Assembly: GCA_023313575.1 (NCBI GenBank)
Contig: JAJTTP010000010.1
Location: forward strand, 1,240,001 to 1,304,000
Length of the DNA stretch: 64,000 bases
Direction of reading: 5' to 3'
Origin: Eutypella sp. D-1
Taxonomy: Eukaryota > Ascomycota > Sordariomycetes > Xylariales > Diatrypaceae
In this document: positions 32,211-46,000 of the stretch, one piece after another
Position numbering within the stretch: position 1 is the first letter of the stretch
Layout of the letters: each line of letters starts with the position of its first letter
Position numbers and translations under genes: made by a program
The notes under the pieces: generated by a model
The model's input: only the letters and a program-made list of their open reading frames with translations
Database searches by the model: none
What the model was told of the DNA's origin: nothing

Positions 32211-35200
32211 ACTAAGAAAAGACACCATACATACATAAGGAGAGCAACAGGCAATGGAAGAGTAGCATAACTAAGTAGGTTGGTACCTTGGCAGCCGCCT
32301 GGGATCTGGCCAATCATGCCAGGAGAACATGCTCGATGTAGGGAGCAACGATTCTCGGCATTTCCCTATGTACGTAGGTAACGGCGCAGATCGTAACGAA
32401 AGAGCAAAGACCAGTTCTGGCTCTGGCTCTAGTAATGAAAAGGGAAGGGATCGTCGGCATCTGCCGGGCCCCTCACACACCACCCACTCTCGCAAATAAC
32501 CTCACGCTTTTTTTTTCGGAAGGCCCTGCGCCAAGTTGACCCGAAATGACTCCCGCATGAGGCCAAACCACCAGCAGGTGGTTGTTAGTCTAACTATGTA
32601 ATCATTAGACTTAGTATAATTTATTTATACCTTTGTATACCCGGGGACCCTCCGCCCTATCTGGAACGGCGCAACACGCTTTACTGCGTTTCGTGTCTTC
32701 GCTCACCGGCAAGCTAACGTAGACCCTCGGGCTGCGTTTTGATCGTTCTAGTCGCACGTTCCCTTAGTCTATCTTAGCATCGTCTGGGGCGCTGCCGCCG
32801 TGCATACGTAGCACTTGCCAACCTATACGGGAGGTAGCCGGGAGACGTTAGGCGGGCCCAGGGTCCAAAACCGCCTACCTCCACTGCCTTACTTCGTAGA
32901 GCTAGACCACATAGTACCTACTGCTGCATACTGAAGAAGTATATACTGTGCCAATGTCGTCGCCTCTCACCCAGTCTGTCAGCTAAGCCTTCGAGCACTT
33001 GCATCGGCAGATACATATTTATATAAACATGTACGTATGTATGTAGGTTTATATGCAGATGAATGATGCCGGCAGTGGGCCTGCCTAGTTACAGTGGGCT
33101 GAGTGGGAAGCCGGAGATCAGATCCCAACCGTTACGGATTCTCCCCTTTCAAAACCGGAGAGAAGATAAATACTCAAGTACCCATGCAGACATCATAAGG
33201 AAATATATCTATCTTATAACGAAGGACAGAATCAGGAGCCCCGCACCCCCTTTCCACTCTCACCATTCCTTTCCCTTCTGCCCCGTCAATGCCATCGACA
33301 ATAGGGTACGTACGGAATCATTACCTGGGCGGTTATATATAGCTGTAACGATTAATATATGTCAACCACTACCCTTCATTTTATTCCCGGGACACTTGTC
33401 ATATAAACAGGGAACCAGCCTTAGGCTGGCAAGATTTCTTGCTGGGGTTGCTTGGCCTGGAAGAGTCTGGTACATAGCAAGTACCATTTTTTATTTGGAT
33501 TTTGAAAATTTCTTCTTCGTTGATCGAATGGGCTGACGCCTCTTGTTGGCTTTATTACCTTATCAATTATCGTTATTTATCTTGTCATAAATACATATAA
33601 CCATATGACTATATATTTTGGGCAATTTTACCCCAATAGCCTGACAGCCTAGAACCCCTACTGCTATCGCTGCCGCTGATGGCGGGCGCTGCTGACGGTG
33701 ACGATGAGCGTGGATGGCGAGGTTAAGCAGCGAGGGAGCCGGCGGGCTGGCCGCGATACACTGCATATATGCTATGTATGTGCGCATGTATGTATCGTAT
33801 CTGTGTCTGTGCCTGTGTATCGGAGCGCGCGGTGTGAGATGAGTGATTTGCTCGATAGCCTACCAAGACTACCTGGTCTACATATGTATCACCAACTACT
33901 ACTAATATGCCAACTTAGCCACGGGAGGCAGCTGGTAGAGGGGCAACGTAAAGGTACAAACAAGTGAGTGCTCTGGTAGAGTATGGCTGAAACGTCAATG
34001 CCGTCGAACCAATGAGGCCCCCATGGCGCTTCCAGGCGCCCTTCTTGGCACCACACAGCTGACAGAGCTTTGACCGGCCAATCGAACGCCCTACCATGAA
34101 GTCCCATTGAAGAAGACGGGGACAACCAGATCGCGAAATCGATCCCTCTACACTCTCCCCTTCCCCTCTTTCCCCCTTTGGCTCCCCTCTTTCCCCTCCC
34201 CTACCCCATCTACCCGCCGACTTGTTCACATCATTCAATTGGGAGTAAGAAGTGTTCCAGGTTTGGGTACAACATGGAAGACAGGGGGTTGGCGGTAATG
34301 GGTTTTTATTGGGACATCGATTTGCACTTATACTTGTATGCCTATTTCTTGCTCTAGCGAGATATTTGGGTGACTAGTGCTTCGTGGTATTTAGGTAAAC
34401 TTGAGTCGCTGTGATTACCTCTCGAGGTCAGTTTGAAATGTCTGACCAGGGGTGGATTCACTTTCCACAACTTCTTGGGAGAATAAAATTCATAATTGTG
34501 TGCAGAAAGAGAATGAATGCCATCTCACGAAGCGGAGCGGTTTCGTTGTTGACTTTCGTCGATCCGGCTCATCATTCACACAGATGATATGTCCAGGTGG
34601 GAAAGAAATTCGGCTCGCAGGCCACAGCAGCATTACATCGCACCAAGCTGGATAATCCCATCCGACCAATCAGCGCTCATGGGGCTGACATTTTGTATAT
34701 ATATTTTTTGATCATCATGGTCCAATCGTCCGATGATGCCCACACACACTTCACCTCTTGTGCTTGTCAGTGATACTCTACAACCTAAGAAGTGCGCGCG
34801 GATCATGAATAAAAAGTCAGGAGTCAGAACTCAGAACTCAGAACTCAAAAGTTCATTGTTATCTGCGTCTGTACCTGTGTCTGTGTATGTGTGTGTACGT
34901 GCGTGTGCGTGTGTTATAGCTACCAACCTACATTAAGTTGTACTTGGTTTACCTGTCAACTTCTAAGTACGGATACGTGGTAGCCCTACCGCTGAAGAAT
35001 ACATATAAAGTCAACTACTAAGTACCTAGGTAGGCAAGGTCGACGATCATTGGAATGTACCGGCAGTTAATACTTCCTGCGCCTGGGCAAATTGTGTAAG
35101 CTTCCAGCCATGCCTTGACTGCCTTACATATAGGAATTGGCACTAGGACATGGACAGTGATCATCTCCCTAGCGTTGTTGCATTGCCCTACTACCGCTAA

Positions 35201-36940
35201 GTCAACAAGACTCTGCCCTTGTCTGCTAGTCGTCTTCAGGGCTGTCATTAGTCTATCTGTCACACAAGAACGGGCGGACTAGCACGAGCTGGCCTTAGCT
35301 CCTTTACCTGAAGCGTTTCGAGGCTAGTCGATCCCTCGGCTGGTACAGCTCGAAACCCTCTAGACTGCCCATGTGCTCAGGTGTGTACATTGGCCAAGTG
35401 TTGATGATGGATGGGGTTGGGATGGGATCCAACCGGGCCGGTATGTGTATGTGGTCGTATCCACTCCCGCCATTTCAAATCCACCTCATATCAAGAGTAC
35501 TATCGTGATGCATACATACGGGAGTTACGGATCGTTATTAGCTTACCTGCTGACTACCTTTTTACCTAGGCCATTTAGTATAAAGCTAGTCTATCATAAC
35601 GGAGATTGCCGTTTTCGAGCTGAAGTTGTCGGCTTTATGGAGACCTCAAACATCCGGCCAGCTGAAACATTACGTAGGTACCTGCGAAGTAGCGACGCAT
35701 AGACCACATATCCATGTCCCTAGCGTAGGTACTTACTTTAGCCTTAGGTAAGGTACCTAGTAGCTGCTGGCCCCACAAACGGTGTGATGACATAAAGACA
35801 CCTGGGCAGATTGTAGGTGAGTAAGTTTTCCTAGGTTACAGACCCTCGATTCATCATTTAGGAGACACCTTACGATATATGTATCAGGGATGATCGTCGA
35901 TGGTCAGAGAAACTTCAATTTGCATGCGCTACTATGTACGGAGTTACGGAGCCCTTTACCGTACATGCGGGATTTGATCTGCGTACCTAGGTAGGTATCG
36001 GCTGTTATTTGTAGACTTTCCAGGAGTTTAATTATTGGCAATACACATATATGTTGCTTTTCCAGGTTACTAGGGTAGTTGTATACTGCATTGGGGAACC
36101 GACCAATCGCCATCCCTCCGCATCCTCGAGTTCCCTTTACGGAAATGTTATAGCTACTTAGCTAGGCTGGTAGGCAACTAACTTGCCAACTTGCTAACTA
36201 CCTAGGGAGGCTGCCATAACAGTAGTAGGCTTTTTGCTATACCACTGTCCAGAATTCCCAGTCTCAAGACCACGAATCAAATCATGTTCCCTTTGCCCCT
36301 TGTGCCCTTTCGAGATTGTGAGACTGCCAGCCCGTTGAGTCAGCCAGCCATGCGATGCGCCAGCTACGAGGCAGTCAGGCATTCCCCTGATTGCTAGATC
36401 GCCTAGACTGACAGATCGCCAGATTGTCTAAAGAGCATCACTTCATATTGAACAAGCCTCGAGCTTTGCCGAGACATTGTGGCCTCTTCCCTCTCAATCT
36501 TATTGGCCTTTGTTTTCCATGTATTATGTAGACTGCTATATCAGGTACGAATGCAAGTAGTATCTGACTAGTTGGCCACTCAGCCCGCCTGCCCGTGAGG
36601 AAAGGCGAGGAAAGGCGTAAACTCGACCGTTTTCTGCTCCGGCTTTCTCTCCGAACGCCTTTGCGCACGAATGGGTTCTGGGCCATGGATTACGATGCCG
36701 CTTTCCACTTGCGCTCACATCGGTTCTCTTCAGCTGACTTCCCGGTCATCACCTACTAAAAGTACATTCAACACATCTACCCTTTAAACAATAGTATTAT
36801 GCCCTGTAGCTTCGACGCATACTATGTATGGGCATATCTAGTATTTCTTGTAGACCCATAAAACGCATACGCGCGCTATAACTCAGTAGCCATGTAAGAT
36901 AGCTAGCTCTCTGCTTTATCTCGACTTTTTTACCAAAACG

Positions 36941-37026
36941 CACACACACGCACACACACACAAACATATACTTACCCGCGATTACTCACTCGCTTGCACC
37001 CACTCTCTCTCGCTCTCTCGCTCGCA
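36941..37026. repeat. CA and CT simple-sequence tracts
   Basis: An interrupted CA tract at 36941-36962 is followed by a CTCTCTCG-type tract at 37002-37026. Confidence 0.85.
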
Positions 37027-39027
37027 TAATCGAACCCATCACTCTCCGGAAAAGCTTGCCCTACCCGGCCCTCCCACCGGATACTTTTCAGACTAAAATA
37101 TCTAGGTTGCCAAGCTGCTAACTACTAGGCCCTGGAGCCCTGCCCTGCGCCCAGATAGAGCGCAGCCAGCCCCACTTCCGTCGCGGGCGGCGACCTGAGC
37201 TTCCTAATAACTATATTAGCTGATGAGTTACGTGGTGGATACCTAGTTGCCTACATAGGTATACGGTAGGTCCAGGCATGCGGGACCCACCTACCTACTT
37301 AAGTAGGCATAACCCTCACTAGATACCTTCATAGTAGTATGGGTGTACGGAGTATAACAGGTTGCTAGAGGAGGCCCCTCCTATGTAGGCGCTCTGAACA
37401 AATTCCAGCCTATCCAACTTCAATTGGAGAGAGGAAAAGCCTCCCCACTATCGTATCCGACTGTACGTGCAAGAAGGATTCAGACTGCTTCCTTCGTCCA
37501 GTGACAGGGCCGTTGGAGTCCCCTTGGACCGGCACTCATTCATCAACTCCCAGCCCTTCGGCAGTGGAGCAGCTGGGACCGAAGTCACAAATCATACAAA
37601 TCCCCATGATGGATGTTACCATAACCACACAATACTACGATGACGATAATCGGACATATCTTATAGCAATAGGACATATAATAACGCTAGATAGTTCATG
37701 GTTAATGGCTACCGATATCGTACCTACCATGCAGGTGTACCCAGGTAGGCATTCTTGGGTATGTACATGTATTCCGGTACGTAGGTACTTATGTAGGTAT
37801 GTACCCAGGGTAAGTACCTAGGTATGTATGTAATCTACCGTGGGAGTGACGCTCGCCCCGCTGGCTGGTCCGCCTGCTGTCAATTACGGCAATCTGATTA
37901 GCTCGAAATCTACGGAGTACTACCGTCATACTTTGGCTACCGATAAGCTACAACGCTACGTACACTACACGATAGGTACATCTTCGATGCTACCTCTTCC
38001 AAGCTGGTAGGAACGGATTACACAAGAAAATACGGGGCAGCAGGGTCCCATCGCAGGGCACTCTTTCTCATGGAATATACCGTTTAGCTCGTCTAGCTCG
38101 TCTAGCTCTACGGGTTAACTTAGTGGCAGAACTGGGCGAATTGTCAGCTGTTCCAGCCGTCCCTACTTGCCTACCTTGAACAGCCAGCTACCGACCTACC
38201 CTGCCTGCTTGTCTGCTACCTAGGCCCATAGACTACCTAGGTAGGTAGACTAAGCTGCCAAGTGCACCTTGAAAATGAAAATGAGATGTCTTTTTCCCAA
38301 GTCACTTTTTTTGCCTTGACCTAGGGGTGCGGGCTTGCTTCCCTTCCTTTCTACACGCCCACCTCCTTCGAAGTAAGAAGGGCGTCCGTCCATCAAAGAG
38401 GTTCGCTTGATTTCCTACTATAGTACATATCTACCTAGGCATCTACCTGGCCAAATATCTTTATATCCTTACCCATTACTACGTACACATCAAACGTAGC
38501 CACGCAGTTATTTCTCCGACGGAAGGGAGGGGGGAAAAAGATATCGTGCGCTTTGCTTCCTCCCACCCTGAATGAGAGCTCCATGTTAAAAAGCTTTTTT
38601 CTCCTTTTTAATGATTATCTTTTACTTAAATCGAGCCAAAGACAAATAGTATATACATCCAGCCAGTTGAGGAGAGATCTCGCCCTCTTCTAAGGTGCGG
38701 CGCAGTTACAGCGACGACGACGGGCGACGGCAACGGCACAGGCAACGTCAATTCCACGACTAATTAATCCATTCGTCGCCTTGTTTCTATTTACGGTGTT
38801 GCCGCCTTGTCGGCATATGGCTATGCTCACTCCGAGCTTGACGTATTTCCCTTTAACTACACTATAAATTAAGTCGCGTTGCACCACGACGTTATTTAAC
38901 CCAAGGCCTCCAATCTCTCCTCCCAACCACGCCCATCGTCAAGTGGGAGTGCGTAGGGCGACTCTCCAAGAGGGAGAGGCGAGGAGAGGAGAGGAGAAGA
39001 GTGAAGAGAGATTAGGTAATAGGAAAG

Positions 39028-42000
39028 ATGGAGATGGTGAATGGCCATCCGTCACCCATGAGACGGCATAAACTCAAATTACGACCACAAAAGCACTCAC
39101 CATTAAGCAAGCCATCATTTATATATGATGGGCCAGCAGCAACAGCGGCGGCGGCAGTAGTCATGCAACATCAACAACATCATCACCATCAACAACAACA
39201 ACAACAACAAGGCGGAATAATGTCTTCGCAACCGCCGCCAGCGCAACCACAAATGGCCAATGATTCGCGCAGCAACACGAGCTCTGTCGAGCCTCGGAAT
39301 GATTATCGTAGTAAGATCCAATTCATTAAAAGGACCCTGGATTTGGACCCTTCAGCTGCGCCGGCTTTCGATCCATTTTTGGACCCCACGATCCGGGACT
39401 TATTTCAACAGCAAGCTGAAATTCAGGCCAAAATTGCCGCCCTGCTACCAACCCGTTACCCTCCCAACACCACCATTGAGTTGGACATGCTTCGCCATAA
39501 GTTCAAGGCTTTACAGAGTTTCGTAGACCGTCAACGTGAGTGATCGAGTCGGTTGCAGCCTGCATTGACTGCTATCACATGGTACTGATTCTAGTGTCGG
39601 TGTGGTAGATTTATCGGGCGGCATTCCCATATTGTCTGACGTCGAGGAGGCTCGTTCCTTGCAATATAAATGCGAGTGCATCGAGAGCTTTCTGATAGAT
39701 CAAGGTGCAATCCCCTAACCTGCATTATCGCTATGTTCCTCTGCTTACATTGTCGCAATTAGGGTTGGATCTACTGGATCCGAATTTCTTGGAGGCCCTG
39801 AAGTCGTCTACCTCGGACGATGCGCCGCATGAGTACGGCTCATGGCTCGACAAGAATATCTCCTTTTATGACCCCATTTTTCGTGGTTGGAGACTTAGGG
39901 AAGCAGTGCCGCTCATTTCAAGGCGCCAAGCTTCATTCAAATGCTGGGATGACCGTTGTCTATATTATATATATGGCTTCCCTAACGCACAGGACCGGGA
40001 TCAACATCTGAAGCAGCACCCTGCTCCTCCGAAGAGTGAGACTGTCGTTCCAGTTAACGGCAACTTTCCATCTGTGCGGCAGCAGCCGTCTCAAGTTACA
40101 AAGCCCGAGCAGTTCAGGACAGTGTCACCTGCACAAGTGCCAGCACCCGCAGCAGCGCCTCTACCGCGTCTCGTAACAACCTCGTCTCTTCCCCCACTCA
40201 ACACCGCCAATCCACCAACCGACCGTAAAGATTCTTTGCTGGGGTACTCCCTATCGTCCGATTACCCTGCGCAAACACGCAGTGCCGTTGAAGCTGATGT
40301 TGATCCTCTGCTACCTCCGCTGAAGCGGAGTAGAATGGGTCACTCGAGATTGCAGTCTATCGGAGAACTCAAACTTCCTCGGGATACAGGACCTTGTCTC
40401 CGCTGCAAGGTCCAAGCGAAGCCTGTAAGTCTCTGAACAATAACATGAAGATTGCTTGTTTAACCGTTGAATAGTGCGATTCCCGAGACGACTGTGCATA
40501 CTGTACGGAAAATGTCCACCCAACTAGCGAAGACTTCTGGAGAGCGATCGGGTGTCACCGTGGCCCGTTAGCTGCCCTTGCGGAATGGATGTTGCCAGGT
40601 AAGTACAGGCCTCGAGGTCTTACCATGTCCATTACTCACCAAAAGTACAGAACTTCTTTCCCCGAGGCAGACGCAGACCCCGATGGCATCGCCAATGGCG
40701 CGGCGCAGAAATATGAACGAGTATCTTGAGCGAACTTACATTGTTGACAAACCCGTCGCGGATATGGTCAAGAAACACCTCGATTTTGACGACGGTTTCT
40801 GGTGGACGGAAGACCTTGCTTCACTGCCGATTCCCAATCCTACTTCAGCAGGTTACTCGAAAGAGCCAATTGAGAAAGCACCACCGGTATTGAAAGTACT
40901 CGCTGCAAGTTGGAACGCGGAGGGGGCACCGTTTCAATTTTGGGAATTGTTCAGGCTCACTGGCTACTTGTCTGAGAGCCGGGAAAGCGAAGCAGCCAAA
41001 TATCCCCTCCTCTACCGTGCCAAGCTGCTGCTTAGGGAGATTTTATTATGGGATCTACAGCAATATGAACCTTCAATTCGTACACAAGTTAACGTCGCAG
41101 AGGCTCAACTCCTTCCCGAAGATATCGACTACGACGGACGAAACCGGCTAATATTCAACTGCATGACGCAATTCCTACAGTCATTTGAAAGTGTCACAAT
41201 GCGCCGAGGTATCGCAGAGCCCAAGGGCTGGATGGCGGTATTTTTCTCGGTCTGCATCTTCAGCGTTGTTAGGACTATTCTAGCTGACTTAGTCTCGACT
41301 CCATCACGAAATATACCTTCGCCAGAACAGCCGGCCGTTGCTATGTCTTCGAGTGCTGCGGCCATGCACAGTGTATACAAGGTGTTAGTGAGCCTTTTCG
41401 CTTGGTCGACTCCCATGGTACTTGACGAGCCACATCCGGACATGGATGGGAATGATAGAGCTATCTTTGCAACTGCGGCGGCAGCTATTCGAAAGAACGA
41501 GTGGCCAGCCTGGGGTATCCGATCAACGCGTGATTTCTTGCTCGGACTCGGCAGTGGCTATTTGAGCGAAGGGGGCCTCTTTAACGGTTTCTTCAGGCAA
41601 CGTACGCCTGTCTATCGCGAGATTACGTACCAGCCACCGACAGAAGTTTCCCATGTTAGTGAACAGAGAAAGCCATTACCAGAATGGCGGCCGGGCGATT
41701 CATGGTCGAACAAACCCGAGAACGAACTTTTCGCCCCTGGGTATAGTATGGATGCAAATAGAAGGCATACAGTCGGAGAAAGCCCTGCCTTTGCCCGTGC
41801 AATCTCTAGAGGTCTGGCCTCTCCCAGCAAATTGAGGACGAGCTACCAACGCCCACCCCTTCGCCGAGTCTACTGCGGAAAGTGTAATGAATACCCCGAG
41901 GGATTTCGCGGGGAACACGAACTCCGAAGGCATACCGATGCCAAACACGCCGCCTTAGTCAAACGATGGGTCTGCACCGAGCCGCAGGGTGCTGCACCTA

Positions 42001-43058
42001 ATTCCCCGCAACCGGTCATACCGCTCTCGAAATGCAAGGCGTGCGTGACTCAAAAGCGCTATGGTGCTTACTATAACGCTGCAGCCCACCTGCGACGCGC
42101 GCACTTTAACCCCCACAGGGGCGGCAAAGCAAGTGGGGATTGGCCCCCAATGACGATACTCAAGGATTGGATGAGGGAAGTGCGCCAGTCTATTGATGTG
42201 AACAACGAAAACGACGACTCTAGCGGAGAAGAGGATAACGATGTACGGATGATCGAAGAATTTGCGCTACCACGGCAGCCAACCTTTTTGGAAGGCCCGC
42301 GACTTGCTCCTGCGCCGCCTCCGCAGGGACCACTATTGGCACCATCGATAGCACCTTCTCTGGAAGGACCAATTCATACGGCCCACCTCCCACCGAAGGT
42401 CGAGGACAACAGGAATCGCTGCCCTCACCCCGATTGTGGACGTGTTTTCAAAGACCTAGCAGCACATATGCTCACGCACCAGGAGGAAAGACCCGAGAAA
42501 TGCCCGATAGAGTCTTGCGAGTATCACACAAAGGGGTTCGCCCGGAAATATGACAAGAACAGACATGCATTGACACACTATAAAGGGACGATGGTCTGTC
42601 CGTTTTGTCCTGGACCCGGCACGGCATTCGAAAAGGCTTTCAACAGGGCTGATGTCTTTAAGCGCCACTTAACGGCCGTGCACAATGTCGAGCAGACGCC
42701 ACCTAATAGTCGGAAGATGATCATCACCGGCAACATATCCCGTAACGGCGGGGATGCCAAGTGTTCGATTTGTCAAACGAGATTTTCTACGGCACAGGAA
42801 TTCTACGAGCATCTTGACGATTGTGTTCTGAACGTTATTGTGCCTTCAGCAACACCTAAGCCTGCCAAGGACCAGGGAAGCAATTCGCAAAATAGCGAGG
42901 GCTATGGCACGATAGGTATTGTAGATGCAGATGGCAAGGCTAAGCCCGAGGATGGTCAGGCCATGGAAGGAGCTGCGTCTAGCAGCAAAGTGGAGCATAG
43001 CGCAGGGGAAAAAATGGACTTGGATTCGGACAAGGAGAGGGAACAGGCAGATCAATAA
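39028..43058 (+). CDS. Large C2H2-type zinc-finger protein
   Basis: Five exons: 39028-39535, 39609-39704, 39763-40424, 40475-40598, 40651-43058, giving 1265 residues in an unbroken frame; all introns are 50-73 bp and GT..AG. The N terminus is low-complexity with a His/Gln run (about 47-61). Around residues 412-433, CLRCKVQAKPCDSRDDCAYC forms a Cys cluster split by intron 3. A large helical region follows. The C-terminal third carries zinc-finger-like elements: CGKCNEYPEGF...HTDAKH, CKACVTQKR...HLRRAH, CPHPDCGRVFKDLAAHMLTH, CPIESCEYH...HALTH, CPFCPGPG...HLTAVH and a last CSICQTRF...HLDDC. The tail is acidic. Probably a nuclear DNA-binding protein; target unknown. It stands alone between two gene-poor stretches. 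The 3' site of intron 1 was taken at 39608 because the nearer AG at 39594 leads into a stop. Confidence 0.88.
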
Positions 43059-46000
43059 GGAGATCGGCATGTGGGCCATATCAGGGCAATCAGGGCAAAG
43101 GTTTTGGCAGGCATCTATGGAACCTTATGGGAGAGATTTTGGGAGCCGGGAATATTCAAGGTACACATCGTAAACCAACATATTCAAGTTATATACTAGA
43201 TACCCCTAAGAGAAGAGTTTACCAGTGAGTCTGATTTCGTGCCAGCGATGTTATCTGTCCCATTTCGGCTGTAATGGACCTATGATGGGCCTATGCCATT
43301 CCCAGCCGATCCCAAAAATTGCCTAATTCAGTAGAAGGAAGAGTGCGTTGCTAGTCGCTAGAGGACAAAAATGCACTTGATAGTCACAGGCTTACTAACA
43401 TATATACCCTGACGGGCTATACATACGGCCTATGAATCTAAACTCTCAGATCAGATGAGAATGGTAGAAGTAATTAGAAGTTTAGTGTACCGCAGCGCAA
43501 CATCTAGAAAGTCTCCTTACTCTCAAAACGGAGCTTGCTTGATGACTATCAGCTGGCTACTAAACTGACTCTCCGAAGACATAGCTGGCTTGGATAGGCC
43601 GTCCGCGCTGGTGGCTCTTCGTAGTAAGCTGGCAGGCAAGTTAGCAAGCAAGCAAGCAAGCTGATCCCGGATCTACAAACCTAAGGCCCTGTAAGCAGGG
43701 GTGGTTTGAGTGTAGATACATTCGTACGTCGAAGCACGTATCCAACCCAACCAAGATGGTCGAGTCACTCAAGAGTCTCAGGCACAGGCACGCCATGGCG
43801 CTGACGAGGGAAGAAATTTGCTTCTGCCTACACCGCTTTCTCTCTCTCTTGCGTAAACGACCTTGACGGTTGCATGAGTTAGAATGAATGCTGCTGATTA
43901 TTAGCACAAGCCTTCTACATAGGAGACCGGGATATGAAGGTAGGTATGTTCTTCGGCCGCGCTGCCGAAGCTTGGGGTCAATGGAGGTCTGTGGTTAATT
44001 ATTGACATGGCCAGGTACCTACCTAGGTATCTAGGTGGTTTTATGATGTAGTCAAGTACTTGGGCTAGGTAGGTACATATAGGTAGGTACTTCAAGTTCA
44101 GCAGCCCTACCTACGGACCCCAACTCCTTATGCCCCGTTCAACAGCCCCCTTGTGTGACAATGACCAAATGAAGTAAGCATTCTAACTGAGTGTGGTAAT
44201 CAATCTCACACATAAGATGGCCCCAGGGGTAATTCGAATGCCGGGTTACTAGGTAATCCTGAATCTGGCTATAAGATGTAGGTATACAATGTCATGCACA
44301 TAGACACCCCTCGTCTATACTAAGTATTCTAGTTACATATCTGGAATCTCTATACATCTAAGATAGAGTGGATTATATACCTACATACCTAGGGACCTAT
44401 ATAGCTGCAGGAGGTGTGTAACTTAAAAATTTAAATATTACCTAGGTACATATGCGTACATACTGATAGCTTATATCTTGACAACGTACCTAGGTACCTG
44501 GTAGGTGGGACAGTTGAGAAGTTGTATAACCACAGCACAGATCAGATGAAATGCATGGAGCAATAGAAGGAACAATTTCCTTAGATGCATTACAACTATA
44601 CGGACGGACGATGTCTCCCGGGCCCCTTTACGGCCGCAGACTCGCCCCCTCGGGCAGTACTCCACGACCGAGGCACACATGATCCCTTCTGTGATCAGTG
44701 TGTTTTATCTGTGCCGCGCATGAATACATGATACACATAACAAAAGCTAGATAGGTAGGTAATAATATAGTGATCGCAGTATTCGATTATAAGGTCGACA
44801 TGAAACTAACGCCCTGCCTTTTACTATATAGTCACCCAGCTGGCGGTGAGCATCGCGTGCCTACTGTTGACTTCCTTCGTGCGGCTTATTCGGGAGGAAG
44901 TGACTGTGAGGCGTGGCCGCATAAGTGGATGACATGCATCATCGACGGCAGCTATGCCCAAGCCACGCATGTGTATATTCTTAGGAAGTACGACTCGAAC
45001 AGATATATACTCATGCGAGTGAATTTATGGGTATGGCATGAAAGGCGCAGACTCCGGGCCCCACGCCGTACCCGCTAGCTAGGAGAGACCCTTTTTCAGC
45101 ACTTTATTTGGTCTACTACGCGCGATCTACTTACAACTAGTCAAAATACCTAAGTAAGTAAGAAAGGTCTATTGAAGGTAGGCACATACCTAAGTAGAAT
45201 AAGAATGTATATGACGAGCTCCGCGTATCGCATCCGCGTACTCTGCGCCTCCGCCTCGCCTCGCCTCATGCGGGGAAGGGCGGAGGGCCGGCAGAGAGCA
45301 AAGGAGTCTACGAATGGCCGATGGCAAGCTATGTGCCCTGGGCACACTTACTTGCCTTGATATATGATCATTGTCCTACGTTCCATGCGCGTCTGGGTTC
45401 GATTCTGGCCCCCCCAACGAGGCGAGCTGGACGGAGAAGGACATATCCGCGTCGATCACGCAGCCCACATCACATCAGCCCATGCTTGCAATATCATATA
45501 TATTGTATGTACTGCTACTGCTACACTTCTCTGCTCCTGCTGTTGGCAGATCAGCTGCATGGAGTCGCTAGCACTTTAAAGGCAGTCTCTGTGATGAGTC
45601 AAGGGTTGGCGGGTAGCATCGCGCGACCGTTTACCCTGGGTACTGGGGTCACCAAATAGATCGAAGTCACACGGTCAGGCCACACGTCCGCTTTTTGTCT
45701 TGATTTACTTGCCAAGTTCCACGAGGGAAGTTGGAGTGAAGGAGGTATGTAGTTGCATTCTAAGTATTCAGTCGTGTGCATTTATGCCTTCTTTCGCTTG
45801 TTTTGGAACTTGCTTTTTGAATGCCGAATACCCATTGGGAAGGTTATGGCACCGGCCGGTCACCAGAGGCCCAGCTGCGATCTTGATTGAAATATCGACT
45901 GATAGATACCTATATAGGGAGGCAGCTATCGGGTTCCGGCCCATGCACTACCGGGGCATTATGTCAGATCAGACCGTCAAAAGAGGCGGACAGAATGTAC

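Larger units (their letters stand above)
32184..39027. other. Gene-poor stretch right of the transposon
   Basis: About 6.8 kb without a supportable gene. It has normal base composition, short ORFs only (longest 157 codons at 33063-33536, no domain), several microsatellites, tandem AGAACTC units near 34826-34848, and many copies of TACCTAGGTAGGTA-type motifs (for example 35023-35034, 35984-35997, 38233-38244). Confidence 0.5.

Noticed and set aside
33063..33536. 157-codon ORF in the gene-poor region
   Set aside because: No domain, signal or coding-like composition; long ORFs of this size arise by chance in several kilobases of non-AT-rich DNA.
45390..45415. tRNA B-box-like GGTTCGATTC
   Set aside because: The flanking bases do not form a T-stem and no A box or acceptor stem is present.
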